From Glandiceps talaboti (lineage: Eukaryota; Hemichordata; Enteropneusta; Spengelidae): DNA of 31,000 nucleotides. Position 1 is the first letter of the stretch; each line of letters opens with the position of its first letter. Below, in pieces: positions 1 through 11,100 of this stretch. Under the pieces are notes generated by a model, which was not told the origin of the DNA, did not search any database, and saw only the letters and a program-made list of their open reading frames with translations. The stretch spans positions 14,980,908-15,011,907 of the forward strand of contig NC_135550.1 of assembly GCF_964340395.1 (NCBI RefSeq), written 5' to 3'. Made by a program: the position numbers and the translations under genes.

Positions 1-50
1 CTATGGCCCAAGATTACATTCTTTATGTATTTATTGTCGTGTATTTGCCA

Positions 51-170
51 AGGCTTGGAAACACTAAACAGAGTTAGTATGTGTTCTGAATTGTGTAAAG
101 GCTTGGAAACACTAAACAGAGTTAGTATGTGTTCTGAATTGTGTAAAGGCTAAAATTACTAAACAGAGAG
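51..170. repeat. 48-bp minisatellite, about 2.5 units
   Basis: Units begin AGGCTTGGAAACACTAAACA at 51 and 99; a third, diverged partial unit starts at 147. The first two are essentially identical, indicating a recent duplication. Confidence 0.9.
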
Positions 171-457
171 GTCTGTTTTGAGTTTGTGTTGAAGTAAAGA
201 TATTTTTTAATCACGTTTTATCAAGATTATGTAACACTGACAACACCTAATAATTTTGATGATAATAATACTGTAACATTAATTTTGATACCATAATCAT
301 ATTAATAATTGATTATTTTCTTAATTATGTAATACCATGACATGAATTGATAATTGGTTGATAGCACCTTTTCATTTGTCAATAATGTGTACAGTGTTGT
401 ATAGCTGGAAAGATGGGTAGAATCAGCAGTGAATCTGAGTAGTGTTTGCTATAGCCA

Positions 458-511
458 GGATGGGGATTTTTAAATTTTGGTTTTACCACCAAAAATTTAA
501 AATCTCCATCC
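458..511. repeat. Inverted repeat, 23-bp arms, 8-base loop
   Basis: The left arm starts GGATGGGGATTTTTAAATTT. The right arm (489-511) is its reverse complement with about three mismatches. It would form a strong hairpin in single strand; it may be the core of a small foldback element. Confidence 0.75.
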
Positions 512-1897
512 GTATGAATTCCAGGATATGTTTGCTAAACACTGAAAAAAAGTTGCATTGGAATTAAAACCGTATGCTGCAAGGTTAGAGTAGAAACTGG
601 GGGTAATGTATGCAGTTTTCACAAAGAATTTGGCAGGTATTATATTAGTTGGAACTCCATTTTATTTGAAATTTTACAGAACTTGCTTTAATAAAACTCA
701 CTTGACATGAAATGTTGAAATGTACAACAGCATCAAACTAAAACATGAAATGTATACTCATCTGAAGTAGTGAAATATACACTGTTGGTGACATGGAATA
801 TTCATCAACGCTAACATACAAAGTTATCATTGTTATTTTACAGTGGTTATGTGAATTTTGAATTTGTTTATTTGTCAAACTCACAAAACACCTAGAATAC
901 CACCATCAATAAATTTGTTTAATGTGTAAAAGCTTCCAAATGATGAGTCTTGTATTTCAAAGGATCAGAAATAACAGCAATACAATTACATGTATTGTTG
1001 AATATTAACCATAGGCCTAGTAATCCTGCATATGTCAGATCACCTAGAGGTCAATTTTGGGAATTCTAAAGTAGAATTTATTGTCAGTTTTAACAAATTG
1101 CAATTTTACTGTACTCCAAGATAACACATTATATGAAATCAATCGAAAACACAGTTTAAACCTTCACTAGCTGAAACTGGAGTATTATTTTTTTCAATCA
1201 GACAGCCAACAATATATTCACAGAAAATTGTTGAAATACCAAAAATTAGACACTGTACATGTCAATTAGAGGTTGATTGCATCCATAAGTAGTACAGAAA
1301 TAGGTTGAAATTGTGATCGCATTTAGAGGTGCTGATATTCGGGGTGCAGACCCCCCAAGAATTTGATTGGATTTATTTGTACAATACATTTGTATTATGT
1401 GTACACAAATATATTTACTCACAGGTGATTCAATACTGTTCAGGGTGTACAATATTATGATTAGGTCATTATATCTAAAAAAAAAAAAAAAAAGTTTCAA
1501 AAAAGTTCCAGTTGTAGTCAGTACAGCTTTCAAAATTTATGCACGCATGTTTCTTGTGTACAACGTTTGTCTGACTTTGACCTACAAGAGAAATTCTGAC
1601 AAATAAGTAAGTCAACTGATACGTTTGTATTTAAACTGACAGTATGTCATTGTATATTTAATTTTTTTTAAGTTCAACACAACTTTTTAGCATGTTTTTT
1701 GAGAAGTCTTAAACTTGTATTTTAGTTGTAATTTGAGTTGTCATGGTAACATGGTATTTTGTCTTGAAATGTTCACAGGTTTGTGAATAAAAAACTACAT
1801 TTCCTAATATGTTGTGTTAAATTGTAATTATGATCTGAATTGAAAAATCATGTTTTTAGGCATAGACTTCTGAAAAATGTGTGTACAGTGTTATGAT

Positions 1898-2170
1898 AGT
1901 GGAGTCGCTGATGGCTGAATGGTTAGAGTGGCTGGCTTGAAATTTGTAGATTGCAGGTTGTGATGTCATTGATGGCTGAATGGTTAGAGTGGCTGGCTTG
2001 AAATCTGTACATTGCAGGTTTTAAGTCTCACTCACCACTGCCATTTGTTTCTGAATGGCTCAAGTCAAGATTTGAACCATGATTGTGTCTCATTCAACCC
2101 AGCTATATAATTGGGAACCTGGTAGGATAGAGGTTTCTATGTGAATGCTTTAATCCTATAATAGTTTCGA
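1898..2170 (+). mobile_element. SINE with duplicated tRNA-like head
   Basis: The head contains GATGGCTGAATGGTTAGAGT followed by GGCTTGAAATCTG and GCAGGTT. This resembles a tRNA-Ser type D-arm and anticodon arm (TTGAAAT, anticodon TGA) with a weak B box. The head occurs twice in tandem, about 60 bp apart. The body carries CAACCCAGCTATATAATTGG, CTGGTAGGATAGAGGTT and AATGCTTTAATCCTAT, all shared with the copy at 18320. Pol III transcription is inferred from the tRNA likeness. Confidence 0.65.
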
Positions 2171-2448
2171 GTGCCTGGAGCTCTCGGGAGAACAGCCACA
2201 TTATAAAAACACATTATTATGATGGGCGGGGTACAAGTGTATACCAACCGTGATAAAAATGTTGTTATTCATATTAATGAATTTGTCAAGACATAATCAA
2301 CCCTTTTCCTGATATCCATATTAGGTCCTAAACAGCAGGGCAGATCAGGCTGAATTGTTCACAAGAGAGATATGTCAGTGAATATCTTGAAAAATCTCTA
2401 GTGAAAATAATAAGCAGCAGAAAGAAGTGAGACTCTCCCAACTCCTCT

Positions 2449-2520
2449 CCCCCCCCCCCCACCACCACCACCACCACCACCACCACCACCACCACCACCA
2501 CTGCTGCCGCCACCACCACC
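2449..2520. repeat. C-run followed by (CCA)n
   Basis: Twelve C then about 14 units of ACC, broken by CTGCTGCCG, then more CCA. Read on the minus strand it gives a poly-Val/Ala pseudo-ORF. Confidence 0.95.
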
Positions 2521-2756
2521 AGAGGGGCAGGAGGCATGAATGTGTGTACCATATACACTTTTCTATGTAATGTTCAATAAATCCTTCTTAGCATAATCAG
2601 GTGAGGAATATTTACACAAAGGATGGATGTGTTTGACAGGTTAAATTGACATCTAATGTGTACTTTACTCTTTAGGATTAACTAATAACAGCTGTCATTC
2701 ATACCACTGATAAACCTTTGGTAGACAGAAAGGAAAATCAACACTACAGGAATGAT

Positions 2757-2823
2757 GTATATCCATAGACCCAACACAAAAGGGCGTAGGGTCTTTCATG
2801 TACAGTAGGGTCTATGGTATATC
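2757..2823. repeat. Inverted repeat around 2763-2817
   Basis: CCATAGACCC (2763-2772) pairs perfectly with GGGTCTATGG (2808-2817). TATATCC/GGTATATCC flanks extend the symmetry. The loop is about 35 bases. Confidence 0.6.
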
Positions 2824-3351
2824 CAACACATACACCTTTTACCCCATGCACAAAAAATGTAAAGTTTCAGGTGATACCCTTAGTACATCTCTCTCTCTCT
2901 ACCAGTCTGCATATACATCATTAGTTCTATGGGTTCAACTGACCTTTCATATTTGTGATATTAATATACATAATTATGCATATTTGTGATATAAATTATG
3001 ATATATACATAATTCAATTCTCCTTCAGATATTTGATTGATGTGTCGTCAGATATAACTTTAATGTCTGTCCTTGAATTTAGGTCGGCTGTAGTAAGTTC
3101 AGGGTCACCTTGCCATGAACATGTTCTGTACTCTTTGATATGTGAGGCATTCCCAGGAATTCAACAGGTGTCCATGCAGCAAAGAATAAACAAGGGAAAT
3201 TTATTCTGCTAATTTGAGATTGATTTTTATGGTGTATGTATATTTATATACATATATATGTTTGTTGTGTACTCATTGTGTTTAACTCTCTGAGATATAA
3301 TTTGGGCAAGATATGTCATCCAACTTTTACTACAACAGAAACCAAGCTAGA

Positions 3352-3622
3352 GGCAAACTAAGATAAACACAAACTAAAACTACTGTTGCAACATGTTGAT
3401 ACAAGCTGTGAATGGGCATTGATGTAATTACACCCACAGTAGGGTGGCATCTTTGATAGCAAGTTTTCCTCAAGAGGCCGACACATTCAACCTCCTTCAG
3501 TGATTTCACTACATTGATTACAAGGCAAGTTATTATTATCCACATAACCAAGGCACCGCTATCATCCACTTATGTCATCTACCACATGCAACAATAATAG
3601 ATTCAGTGTATGTGTGTTTTAT
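3352..3622 (+). mobile_element. MITE-like repeat family 2, copy 1
   Basis: Aligned by eye over about 240 bp with the copy at 8904. Shared blocks include CACCCACAGTAGGGTGGCAT, TTTTCCTCAAG, TTCAACCTC, TTATCCACATAACCAAGGCA and ATCTACCACAT. The ends are inverted relative to each other but more diverged than in the second copy. Confidence 0.7.
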
Positions 3623-4744
3623 CATAGTTTGCCGATAGCTTGATTTCCACGATAGTAAGTCAAAGAAAACAAGAACATTGATGCCACTATGTGCTTCATT
3701 GTTCAGTCTAAATTGTTTTGGCAATGGATCAAAATGAAGGAGATGATGTCATTGAGAGTCAGGAATGTCAGAATACAGGGTCAGGTTGATGTAAATGACA
3801 TTAATCCAATTGTAAAGTACAATCACCGATCCAAGTCCTATTTTAAACAGATCAACACCTGACCAAAGACTTATGTTTGTCATTTCATATAAGCTGTGAT
3901 TGACTTAAACACTAACAGAAACTACCCATATTCCTGCTAATTTTTGGGTAAAAACCTTGAGAAAAAAACACCAAATTTAAAGAGGAAACTAAACTTTGAC
4001 TTTATCTTCTGAAAAGCGATATTTTGCATTATTTATAAATCTGGTTATCTCACCGTCTATTGATGAAACTCAGAATCCATTTGTGTTGTGTGTGTGTGTG
4101 TTAGACCACATAATACAGCCAATGTACAATTCAATTTTACAGTGAAAAAAACACACCAGGTATGTCAATCATTCATTGCAAACAACAAGATTATTTGATC
4201 TTTTTGATGACATTCACAGTTCATGCCTTGACCCCGGATATGTCCAGGACCCACCCTCACTTTTATCAGCCCACACCTACCCTCAAAACAATGCAAGTAC
4301 TAATAATAACCCCCTCTCTCCATCTGGGGCATATTGCCCCCTGGATAGACGGATGAGTCATTGCAATGTTGCTATGTAGATCAATTCTGACATTCTCATA
4401 AAAACCACAGGCCTCACCCTTGTGGCAACTGCAAACGAGGAATCGCCACAACTGAAGATTTTTTTGTTGCATCAGCAGAAAGATATGCTCTGGGTTGTGA
4501 GACTGAATATTGCTAAATGTTTCTTATCTCTGTTGTTCATTTGTAATATGTTATCTGTGTTTGTTGACTATAATAAAAACTAGTATAAAAGAAGTTTACA
4601 GAAATTAATATTATCATATTCTTTTCTTTTTTTTTATAGACAAACCATTTTATTTAATCTAATATGTTGTTTGACATCTAGATTTAATAAATGTCTCACA
4701 TAGAATCTAGATGTGATGACATATGTACCAGCAATTATGTGAAC

Positions 4745-5035
4745 TGATCGATGTATCGGTGCATACTGGTGGTATTTGCACTGCACTGCAGTGCAAGACC
4801 GGAAACATTATTGCATACCTGTATGCAAATGATATGCAAACCGGGCATGATCTTTTCCTGTACATGACATTGCATGATTACACAGTGTGATTTGTATGAC
4901 AATTTGCAGTTTCAGATAACTCCATAACCATGTCTAATAATAAACAGAACCCCATAATATGCCAGTGCCAGTAAGTACGGCTGCAAGTGAACACCGGGGC
5001 AAACATTCATGCATTCAATTGTCCCCCACCCCGTG
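4745..5035 (+). mobile_element. MITE-like repeat family 3, copy 1
   Basis: Contains GGTGGTATTTGCACTGCA, CCGGAAACATTATTGCATAC and ATGCAAATGATATGCAAAC, which match the reverse complement of 30050-30170. The right boundary is uncertain. Confidence 0.5.
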
Positions 5036-5180
5036 TCATATAATCAAATCAAATAATTAGTAATCTTTTGGGTTAAAATTTCATCCATTTTGCTAGAGGC
5101 ATTTGGCAATAATTGTAATTCGAGGATTGGTATGCATGCTTCTATCTCCAGGCCACTCTGTTCGACACAACTCTGGTCGC

Positions 5181-5190
5181 TAGAGGGCGC
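5181..5190 (+). promoter_or_regulatory. CTCF-like site
   Basis: CGCTAGAGGGCGCTATG matches the bilaterian CTCF core (CTAGRKGGCGC) closely. Seen as a motif only; no binding evidence. Confidence 0.3.
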
Positions 5191-5629
5191 TATGCCATTG
5201 GCGCTAGAAATCATATAGACACTGCTACATGTAATGTACAAGCATTCTGAAGCCTTCACAAATGTTTTTATCCAGATTACAAAACATTGATCTGATAATT
5301 CATAAATAATTATACACAATGTACACAAAATTTTTTTATATTTTCAATTTATTCAAGTCTTGGGTTCATAAAGCGAATATCGCTACGACAACATTTTTGA
5401 TACTAGAAAATCACCAATCGGCAAAAAATTGTAAATTGGTGACAAGCACACACACATAGTAATGCATGCATAACCTTATAGAAATTGTACTAGCCTTAAC
5501 ATTGTTCTGAAACACTGAAGCAATATAATTTCAACCCTTATTAAAGAAAATATATTTGTAAAATATAAGTGGAGTTCACACATTTATTTGGGTCAATCTG
5601 AAACAGCATCATTCATATTACACAAACTA

Positions 5630-5640
5630 TAGAGGGCGCT
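5630..5640 (+). promoter_or_regulatory. CTCF-like site, second copy
   Basis: CTATAGAGGGCGCTATA, in the same orientation as the site 450 bp upstream and sharing TAGAGGGCGCTAT with it. Confidence 0.3.
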
Positions 5641-6960
5641 ATACTGCATGGCTACTTGGGTGCACCCGAATTTACTAGAAAAAGCATGTTGTCTGCATGC
5701 ATTTCTTTATATGTAACGCTTTTCTTGTTCTTTTTTCATCATTGTAATATGACTATGCTAAAACATAGTCAAACATCAGCGTACCTCTTAAAAGATGAAA
5801 AAATTCTAGCAAAAAGCATGAACATATGTATCACTTCCACAAGATTGGTATTGCTTTCTGCATTGTATTATACAATAGGGGTAGCTTCAACACTATATAC
5901 AGACTGTGTTATGTGCACCTGTATTGAAAAATCTCTTACATCTTGTATTCCCACCCATCTAATGTACTATCATCAGATTGTTCAGTTGATTTGTAATAGT
6001 GCAAAGAGTACTGCGTCTCAATAGGAAATTCAATTGCTGATATTACAGATTTCTGGGTGTAATACTGATTTCAAACTTCCAAGCATTCAACGTGTCTTTG
6101 TGCTTGACAACAACAAATGGGGGTATTACATATTGATTATGATAAATATGGAAAGATCTATACATGAACCAAAAATGTATGTGAAGGAAAGATTATGTTC
6201 TTGGTTATGCGCATGAATGGATTAAAATAACTTCTAAATCCTGCGTTCTGGTTTTCATTGTCTGTACCAGTGGTTATTTGAATTGGTGTGAATGCATACA
6301 ATAGGCATTTCACTGCAGAAGAATAAAAACATTTATTTGCATACCTGTATGCAAGTGAGCATTCCATGATGTATTCAAAATCATCATGTGAACGCATTTA
6401 TATTTCTCTGAAATTTCTCGTTTCACATGAACATTATATGATGACAAAATAAACCCATGATGCACAAACACTGGTGTAATACCAACACTGGCACTTACAC
6501 ATTACAGAGTTCAGCTATAATATCCCTACTAAATATAGTTGGTGTTGATGGCCAAGGAAGATTTCACCTTGTCTACAAAACTGTCAAAACCATACTAGCT
6601 GTAACTAAAAACAATTCGTTGTCACAAAAATCACCAATAATTTCAACCATCCTTTCATTTCATATTACAAATAAATAAATTGTTGCTATTAAAAGCACCC
6701 CCCCCCCATGGAAACATGGACATCAACTATACATGGTACAGTGAATTTCACAATACTGTGCAGCTATTCTGTTGGATACAACCACGCAGAAACCAAAAAG
6801 AAACTGCATATACCACACTTCAATAGCAAGATCACATTTTTTGCTACATTAAATCTAAATGAAATAGCTCCATGCAGACATTTGGGCGCCAATGTTTTTC
6901 TTAGTATCAAATACCTGATGTAAAATGTCCTTTGCGGTGTTCATTTGATGTCTGTCGGTA
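5640..6960. other. Gene-free stretch with several short plus-strand open frames
   Basis: Open frames of 60-122 codons follow each other on the plus strand (5656-6024, 6034-6216, 6457-6678, 6708-6923). None shows a recognisable domain, their compositions are unlike ordinary proteins, and no consistent splice sites join them. They are most likely non-coding. Confidence 0.4.
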
Positions 6961-7167
6961 ACATGTGTACTTCATTTCACTTAGACAAATTGTAGCAAGA
7001 AAATGTACTCGTTCAATCTTGGTATCTTAAAGTGTAGCATGTCCAGTTTCTCATTGGTTTCTGCGTGGTTGTATCAAAACAGAAAAGCAGCACAGTATTG
7101 AGATATTTGCTGTATAAGACATTGACATACAAGACAAGAGTCTGCCTGACTAGACGGCTTTCTCTGA

Positions 7168-7173
7168 TTTATT
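7168..7173 (-). other. Candidate polyadenylation signal of TIMM50
   Basis: AATAAA on the minus strand about 400 nt downstream of the TIMM50 stop. It is the first exact hexamer I see below the stop. Such hexamers are common in AT-rich DNA, so this rests on position only. Confidence 0.25.
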
Positions 7174-7339
7174 TAGCAAACTACTATTTGACCCTAAAAT
7201 CGATGGTCAAGATTAACTTTTGTGACGAAAATTCAGCTCTACAGGTTGAGGTCGCAAAATCAAGTGAAGTTCATCTTGTACACTACAGTGTCTTGACACT
7301 TGTGACAAGTTTGGTTGAAATTGAGTTGTGTGTGTCTGA

Positions 7340-7400
7340 GAGGATGGCTGTACACAGTACAGACAGACACAAGCACAGATGGACGTAGGACATTCCTATA
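7340..7400 (+). repeat. CAGACA-containing dispersed repeat end
   Basis: GTACAGACAGACACAAGCAC, then ATGGACGTAGGACATTCCTA. It resembles the layout at 22095-22175 (CAGACA run, then a CATAGTATAACGTTCC block). Probably part of an old interspersed repeat. Confidence 0.35.
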
Positions 7401-7572
7401 GCCTTCCCCACTCAGAATAGTGTCAGTTGGGACTAAAACTTGAAACACTTACATATAATCTGTTTAGATATGGAAAAAAATACGTTGCCATGACAACAGC
7501 ATGTAATGAAAGTCTGAATAGTTCCACATTGTATATCTACATAGTTTGGTTTTTCTCTGGCAAGATACAATT

Positions 7573-7665
7573 TTAACTTCTTCTGCCAAGGAGTCTCTGT
7601 GTTATACCTCCAGCTAATGATGACTGTGGTTGTTTGACTTCTGCTTGCCTTTGAGCAAACTCCTC
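7573..7665 (-). CDS. TIMM50: TIMM50 exon 9 and stop codon
   Basis: The last 30 codons and [23 protein letters not shown] and then [10 protein letters not shown]. This matches the Glu-rich helix and the basic C-terminus of animal TIM50. The acceptor is ATATCCCAG. It lies in a frame different from the longest open frame at this place. Confidence 0.9.
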   Translation of the reverse strand, partial: EEFAQRQAEVKQPQSSLAGGITQRLLGRRS

Positions 7666-8084
7666 CTGGGATATAGTAGACAGAGAAAGTATTCACATGA
7701 GATTGTAGTCGATAATATTTGTACAAAACAGAATGTTTCTATATCTTGCTAAACAGGCTGTATTTGTTGCAGACAGATTCCCCCTCTCTCTTTGTCCACA
7801 TTCTACCAGGAGTGATAAACTCACTGTGCAGTCCATTACTTACATACAGCTGTATACATGCTTACACAAATATCACAACATATGAAGACCATTTCTAATA
7901 GTATGATCACCTACTGACAGAACGTCTGTATTTGGCCACAACATTTCTAGACAATTGCACTTGTATCGACAGACAGACAGACAGATAATATCCAGACACA
8001 CAGACACAGACACAAACAGACACACAGACAGACACACGCACACACACACACAGGCACAGTCAGACAGACACAGACACAGACACG

Positions 8085-8167
<83 letters not shown>

Positions 8168-11100
8168 GTAATCTGGCTTGGTTTCTCTTGAAAGCTTCTA
8201 CTGGGTCTTCTTCTAGTCTGTAGTGTTCTAGCACTGACCTCACATCTTCTACACCCGACGTTGCAATGGCTGTAGGCAGAAAAACAACAAAGTCTTGTAT
8301 CACATCATTGCCCATTAAGAAACAAAATGACGTCATTAATTATAGATAAACCTACACGGCATTGTTGTTGAAATGAATTTGTACAAGTACAGTCCAAAAA
8401 CTATTAGTAGGGTTTCCTTTTGACTTTTGACTTTTGACTCCAATTCATAATAGTCTAAGTTTCCTACCATCAAGTACAAATAATTGACAAGCATCACCAT
8501 AACAACAACCATATTTTATCACCAGAAGTTTGATTGTAATCTGACCTTCGTTTGAACTTCTAATCACAAGTTCAGGGTGGGGCCTAAATCTTTTGATCAT
8601 GCAGGTGAGTGCAGACCCATGGAGTAGTACAGACATAAGTGATTGATGATGGCGTGGCATGAATTTCATATCTTACAGATAAACTAAGTGAGTGCAACCT
8701 GATGTTTATTTGTTGATATTATACCTAAGTTCTAGTATAACTTCAACCATGTCTGTCAATGTTGTAGTAAATACAGAGAAAAACTTGGAAACCAATATTA
8801 GTAATCCATCAACATGTATTTAAACATCTCTTTTTTTTTTTCATTCTTGTCGTGAAATAATCATGCATCAATGATGTCAAGTTATCTATTGAGAATCTAC
8901 CACAGACACAAACTAACACTATTGTTGCATCACGTTGATATCAGCTAACAACAGACATTGCTGTAATTACACTCACAGTAGGGTGGTGTCTCTAATAGCA
9001 AATTTTCCTCAAGTGGCCACTCCTTCAACCTCATTCAGTGTTTACACTATCTTGATTACAGGGTGATTATATCCACATAACCAAGACACTACTATCATCA
9101 ACTTCTGTAATCTACCACATTGAACAACAATAGTTTTAGTTTGTGTCTATCTTCATTTAGCAAATAACTTGCTTTTCCAAAGTAATATACACAAAAACAT
9201 AGCATTACTTCTTAAGAATATTGCCAGATCAAAGAGTGTCCTGTCATCATCATTGCCTTCCCATTTCTTCAGACCAATGGCATTAGTTGGATGAAGTTGA
9301 TAAGACTTGGGTTCACAATCTACTATAATTATTTTAGACAGCTCTCTGTTTAAACTTGACAAATCCTACAAATGAAACACAGGAAATTATTAATAAATTT
9401 GGCATCATGATGCATGAATAATTAGACTGACAGGCTGGCTCATCACCTGCACAGTGATAGACTAAGTTCAATCCTTGCTGCTACCAGTGCCCCCTGATTG
9501 GCAAAGTTCTTTGGACAAATTTTGATCCAATATTGTGCCTCACGCCAGAGACAACCAAGCTGTATGATTAAAGGGGGAACACCACTCCATGAAATAAAGT
9601 CATTTTCATCAACTTTACATTCTGACGAGTCATTTCATGATTTGACATCACATACATTATGTACGATGACCACAAAACACTGAGTAGAAACTTGTTTCTC
9701 ATTCATTGTTCTGTGGAAGTCCTTGCCATGGACATGCATTGTCTTATGGGAGTCAGCCGACATACATTAGGTAACAGCAGAACATTGTACAACAAAAATT
9801 ATTATGTGCTGTCACCTACTAGTAGTTGATAGTGTTGTGTAAACTGGCTAGTCATTAGTCAGAAAACCGTTACAAAAAACTCTTGGACAATTCAATAGTT
9901 TGTGAAATGCTTATACGTTTCAATCATACATGCTGCAATGAGTACAACAACAAGAACTCAAATAATTACACTAAAAATTACAAAAAATAGATCAAGTTAC
10001 AGCTATTGGAGTTTACAGGGGAACAGGTGAGGCTAATTTGATCTTACCTTCATTTCTGTATGTATAGGGGACCCATTGTTTATTTCCAATAAATGTCCCA
10101 TAGTGCCCAAGTGTCAAACTGACCTCTTCTTAACCAGATTTACGGTTACCATTTTTTACAACCCACGCAAGATTGGTGAAAATGACTTTTCTAGGTCCCC
10201 AAAACTTAAAAAAATGCATAAAGATGAAATCAGCCTCGTCTATGTTCCCATTCAATGCACATCCATTTGTGACATTAACATTTATATATCTCTGTCTTAC
10301 CTTGACGTGGTGTCCATCCATGTACCTTGTGGCATCTCTAAATAATCTATATGTAATGTAACCGTTGGGATCTAGTTTGTCAACCAGTGGGTAGCCAGTC
10401 TACAAAGAAAGATAACTTACAATCAATGTAGTGTGGTGTGGTATATATTTTCTACAAACACATACCCAACTTGAACGTGATATACAAGTTGTGAGGTGAT
10501 ATACGTTTTGGCTTCCATATGATGACCATGAGCTCGGTTTCTGGTACATGAAAGGAAGCCTAAACTATTAATTTATAAACAAGGAATACTTACCAAACTC
10601 TGTTCTTGTGTATATAATACAATTTCAAATAAAGGTGGTCCAACTTGTGACAGGAAGAAATCCACCCCAGGTCTTTTCTTAAACCTCCAACCTGTGCCGT
10701 ACTATGCAAAGTACAAAATATACAACATATTGAATTCTGTGTATATCATTGCCTTTGTACATATGTATCGTTTTTGTGTCAGATATTATTATCTTACTAC
10801 GCACCTCAGAAATAAAACTCTTGAACTTTTGTTAAATTGCTATTACTTTCTTCAAGAAAACTATAAACCATACACTTATTTAATATCAAGAAAAAATATT
10901 CAGAGATTTGACACCATACACATTTTTGACAGAGAGATACAAATGTAATGCATATCAGAATCCAAAATGGCTGCCTTGTAATATGGCATGAATTCTACAG
11001 GATAATTACAGATTAAAAAGATTTTGATTTCCTTGAAAATAAAGAATGTGAACCCAAAAATTTCTTTCATTGTTTCAAAAGGACAGGGAGAAAGCTTTCT

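Larger units (their letters stand above)
1..1890. other. Left flank without a recognisable gene
   Basis: AT-rich, with only short open frames of low complexity. It holds a 48-bp minisatellite, a hairpin and an A16-type run (about 1478-1493). An AATAAA at 1786-1791 could belong to the 3' untranslated region of a plus-strand gene ending left of the window, but nothing else supports that. Confidence 0.3.

Noticed and set aside
51-170. CRISPR-like or other spaced repeat array
   Set aside because: Units are contiguous with no unique spacers, and the DNA is animal; it is a minisatellite.
2328-2558. Poly-Val/Ala open frame on the minus strand
   Set aside because: Product of the (CCA)n simple repeat.
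5656-6024. 122-codon plus-strand open frame
   Set aside because: No domain, unusual composition, no splice context and no recognisable similarity; length is possible by chance in AT-rich DNA.
6330-6400. Possible third copy of repeat family 3 (TTGCATACCTGTATGCAAGTG)
   Set aside because: Only one short palindromic word is shared; the flanks do not align.
7947-8336. Open frame fusing TIMM50 exon 8 to a Val-Cys repeat
   Set aside because: The repeat part is intron 8; exon 9 provides the conserved family C-terminus.
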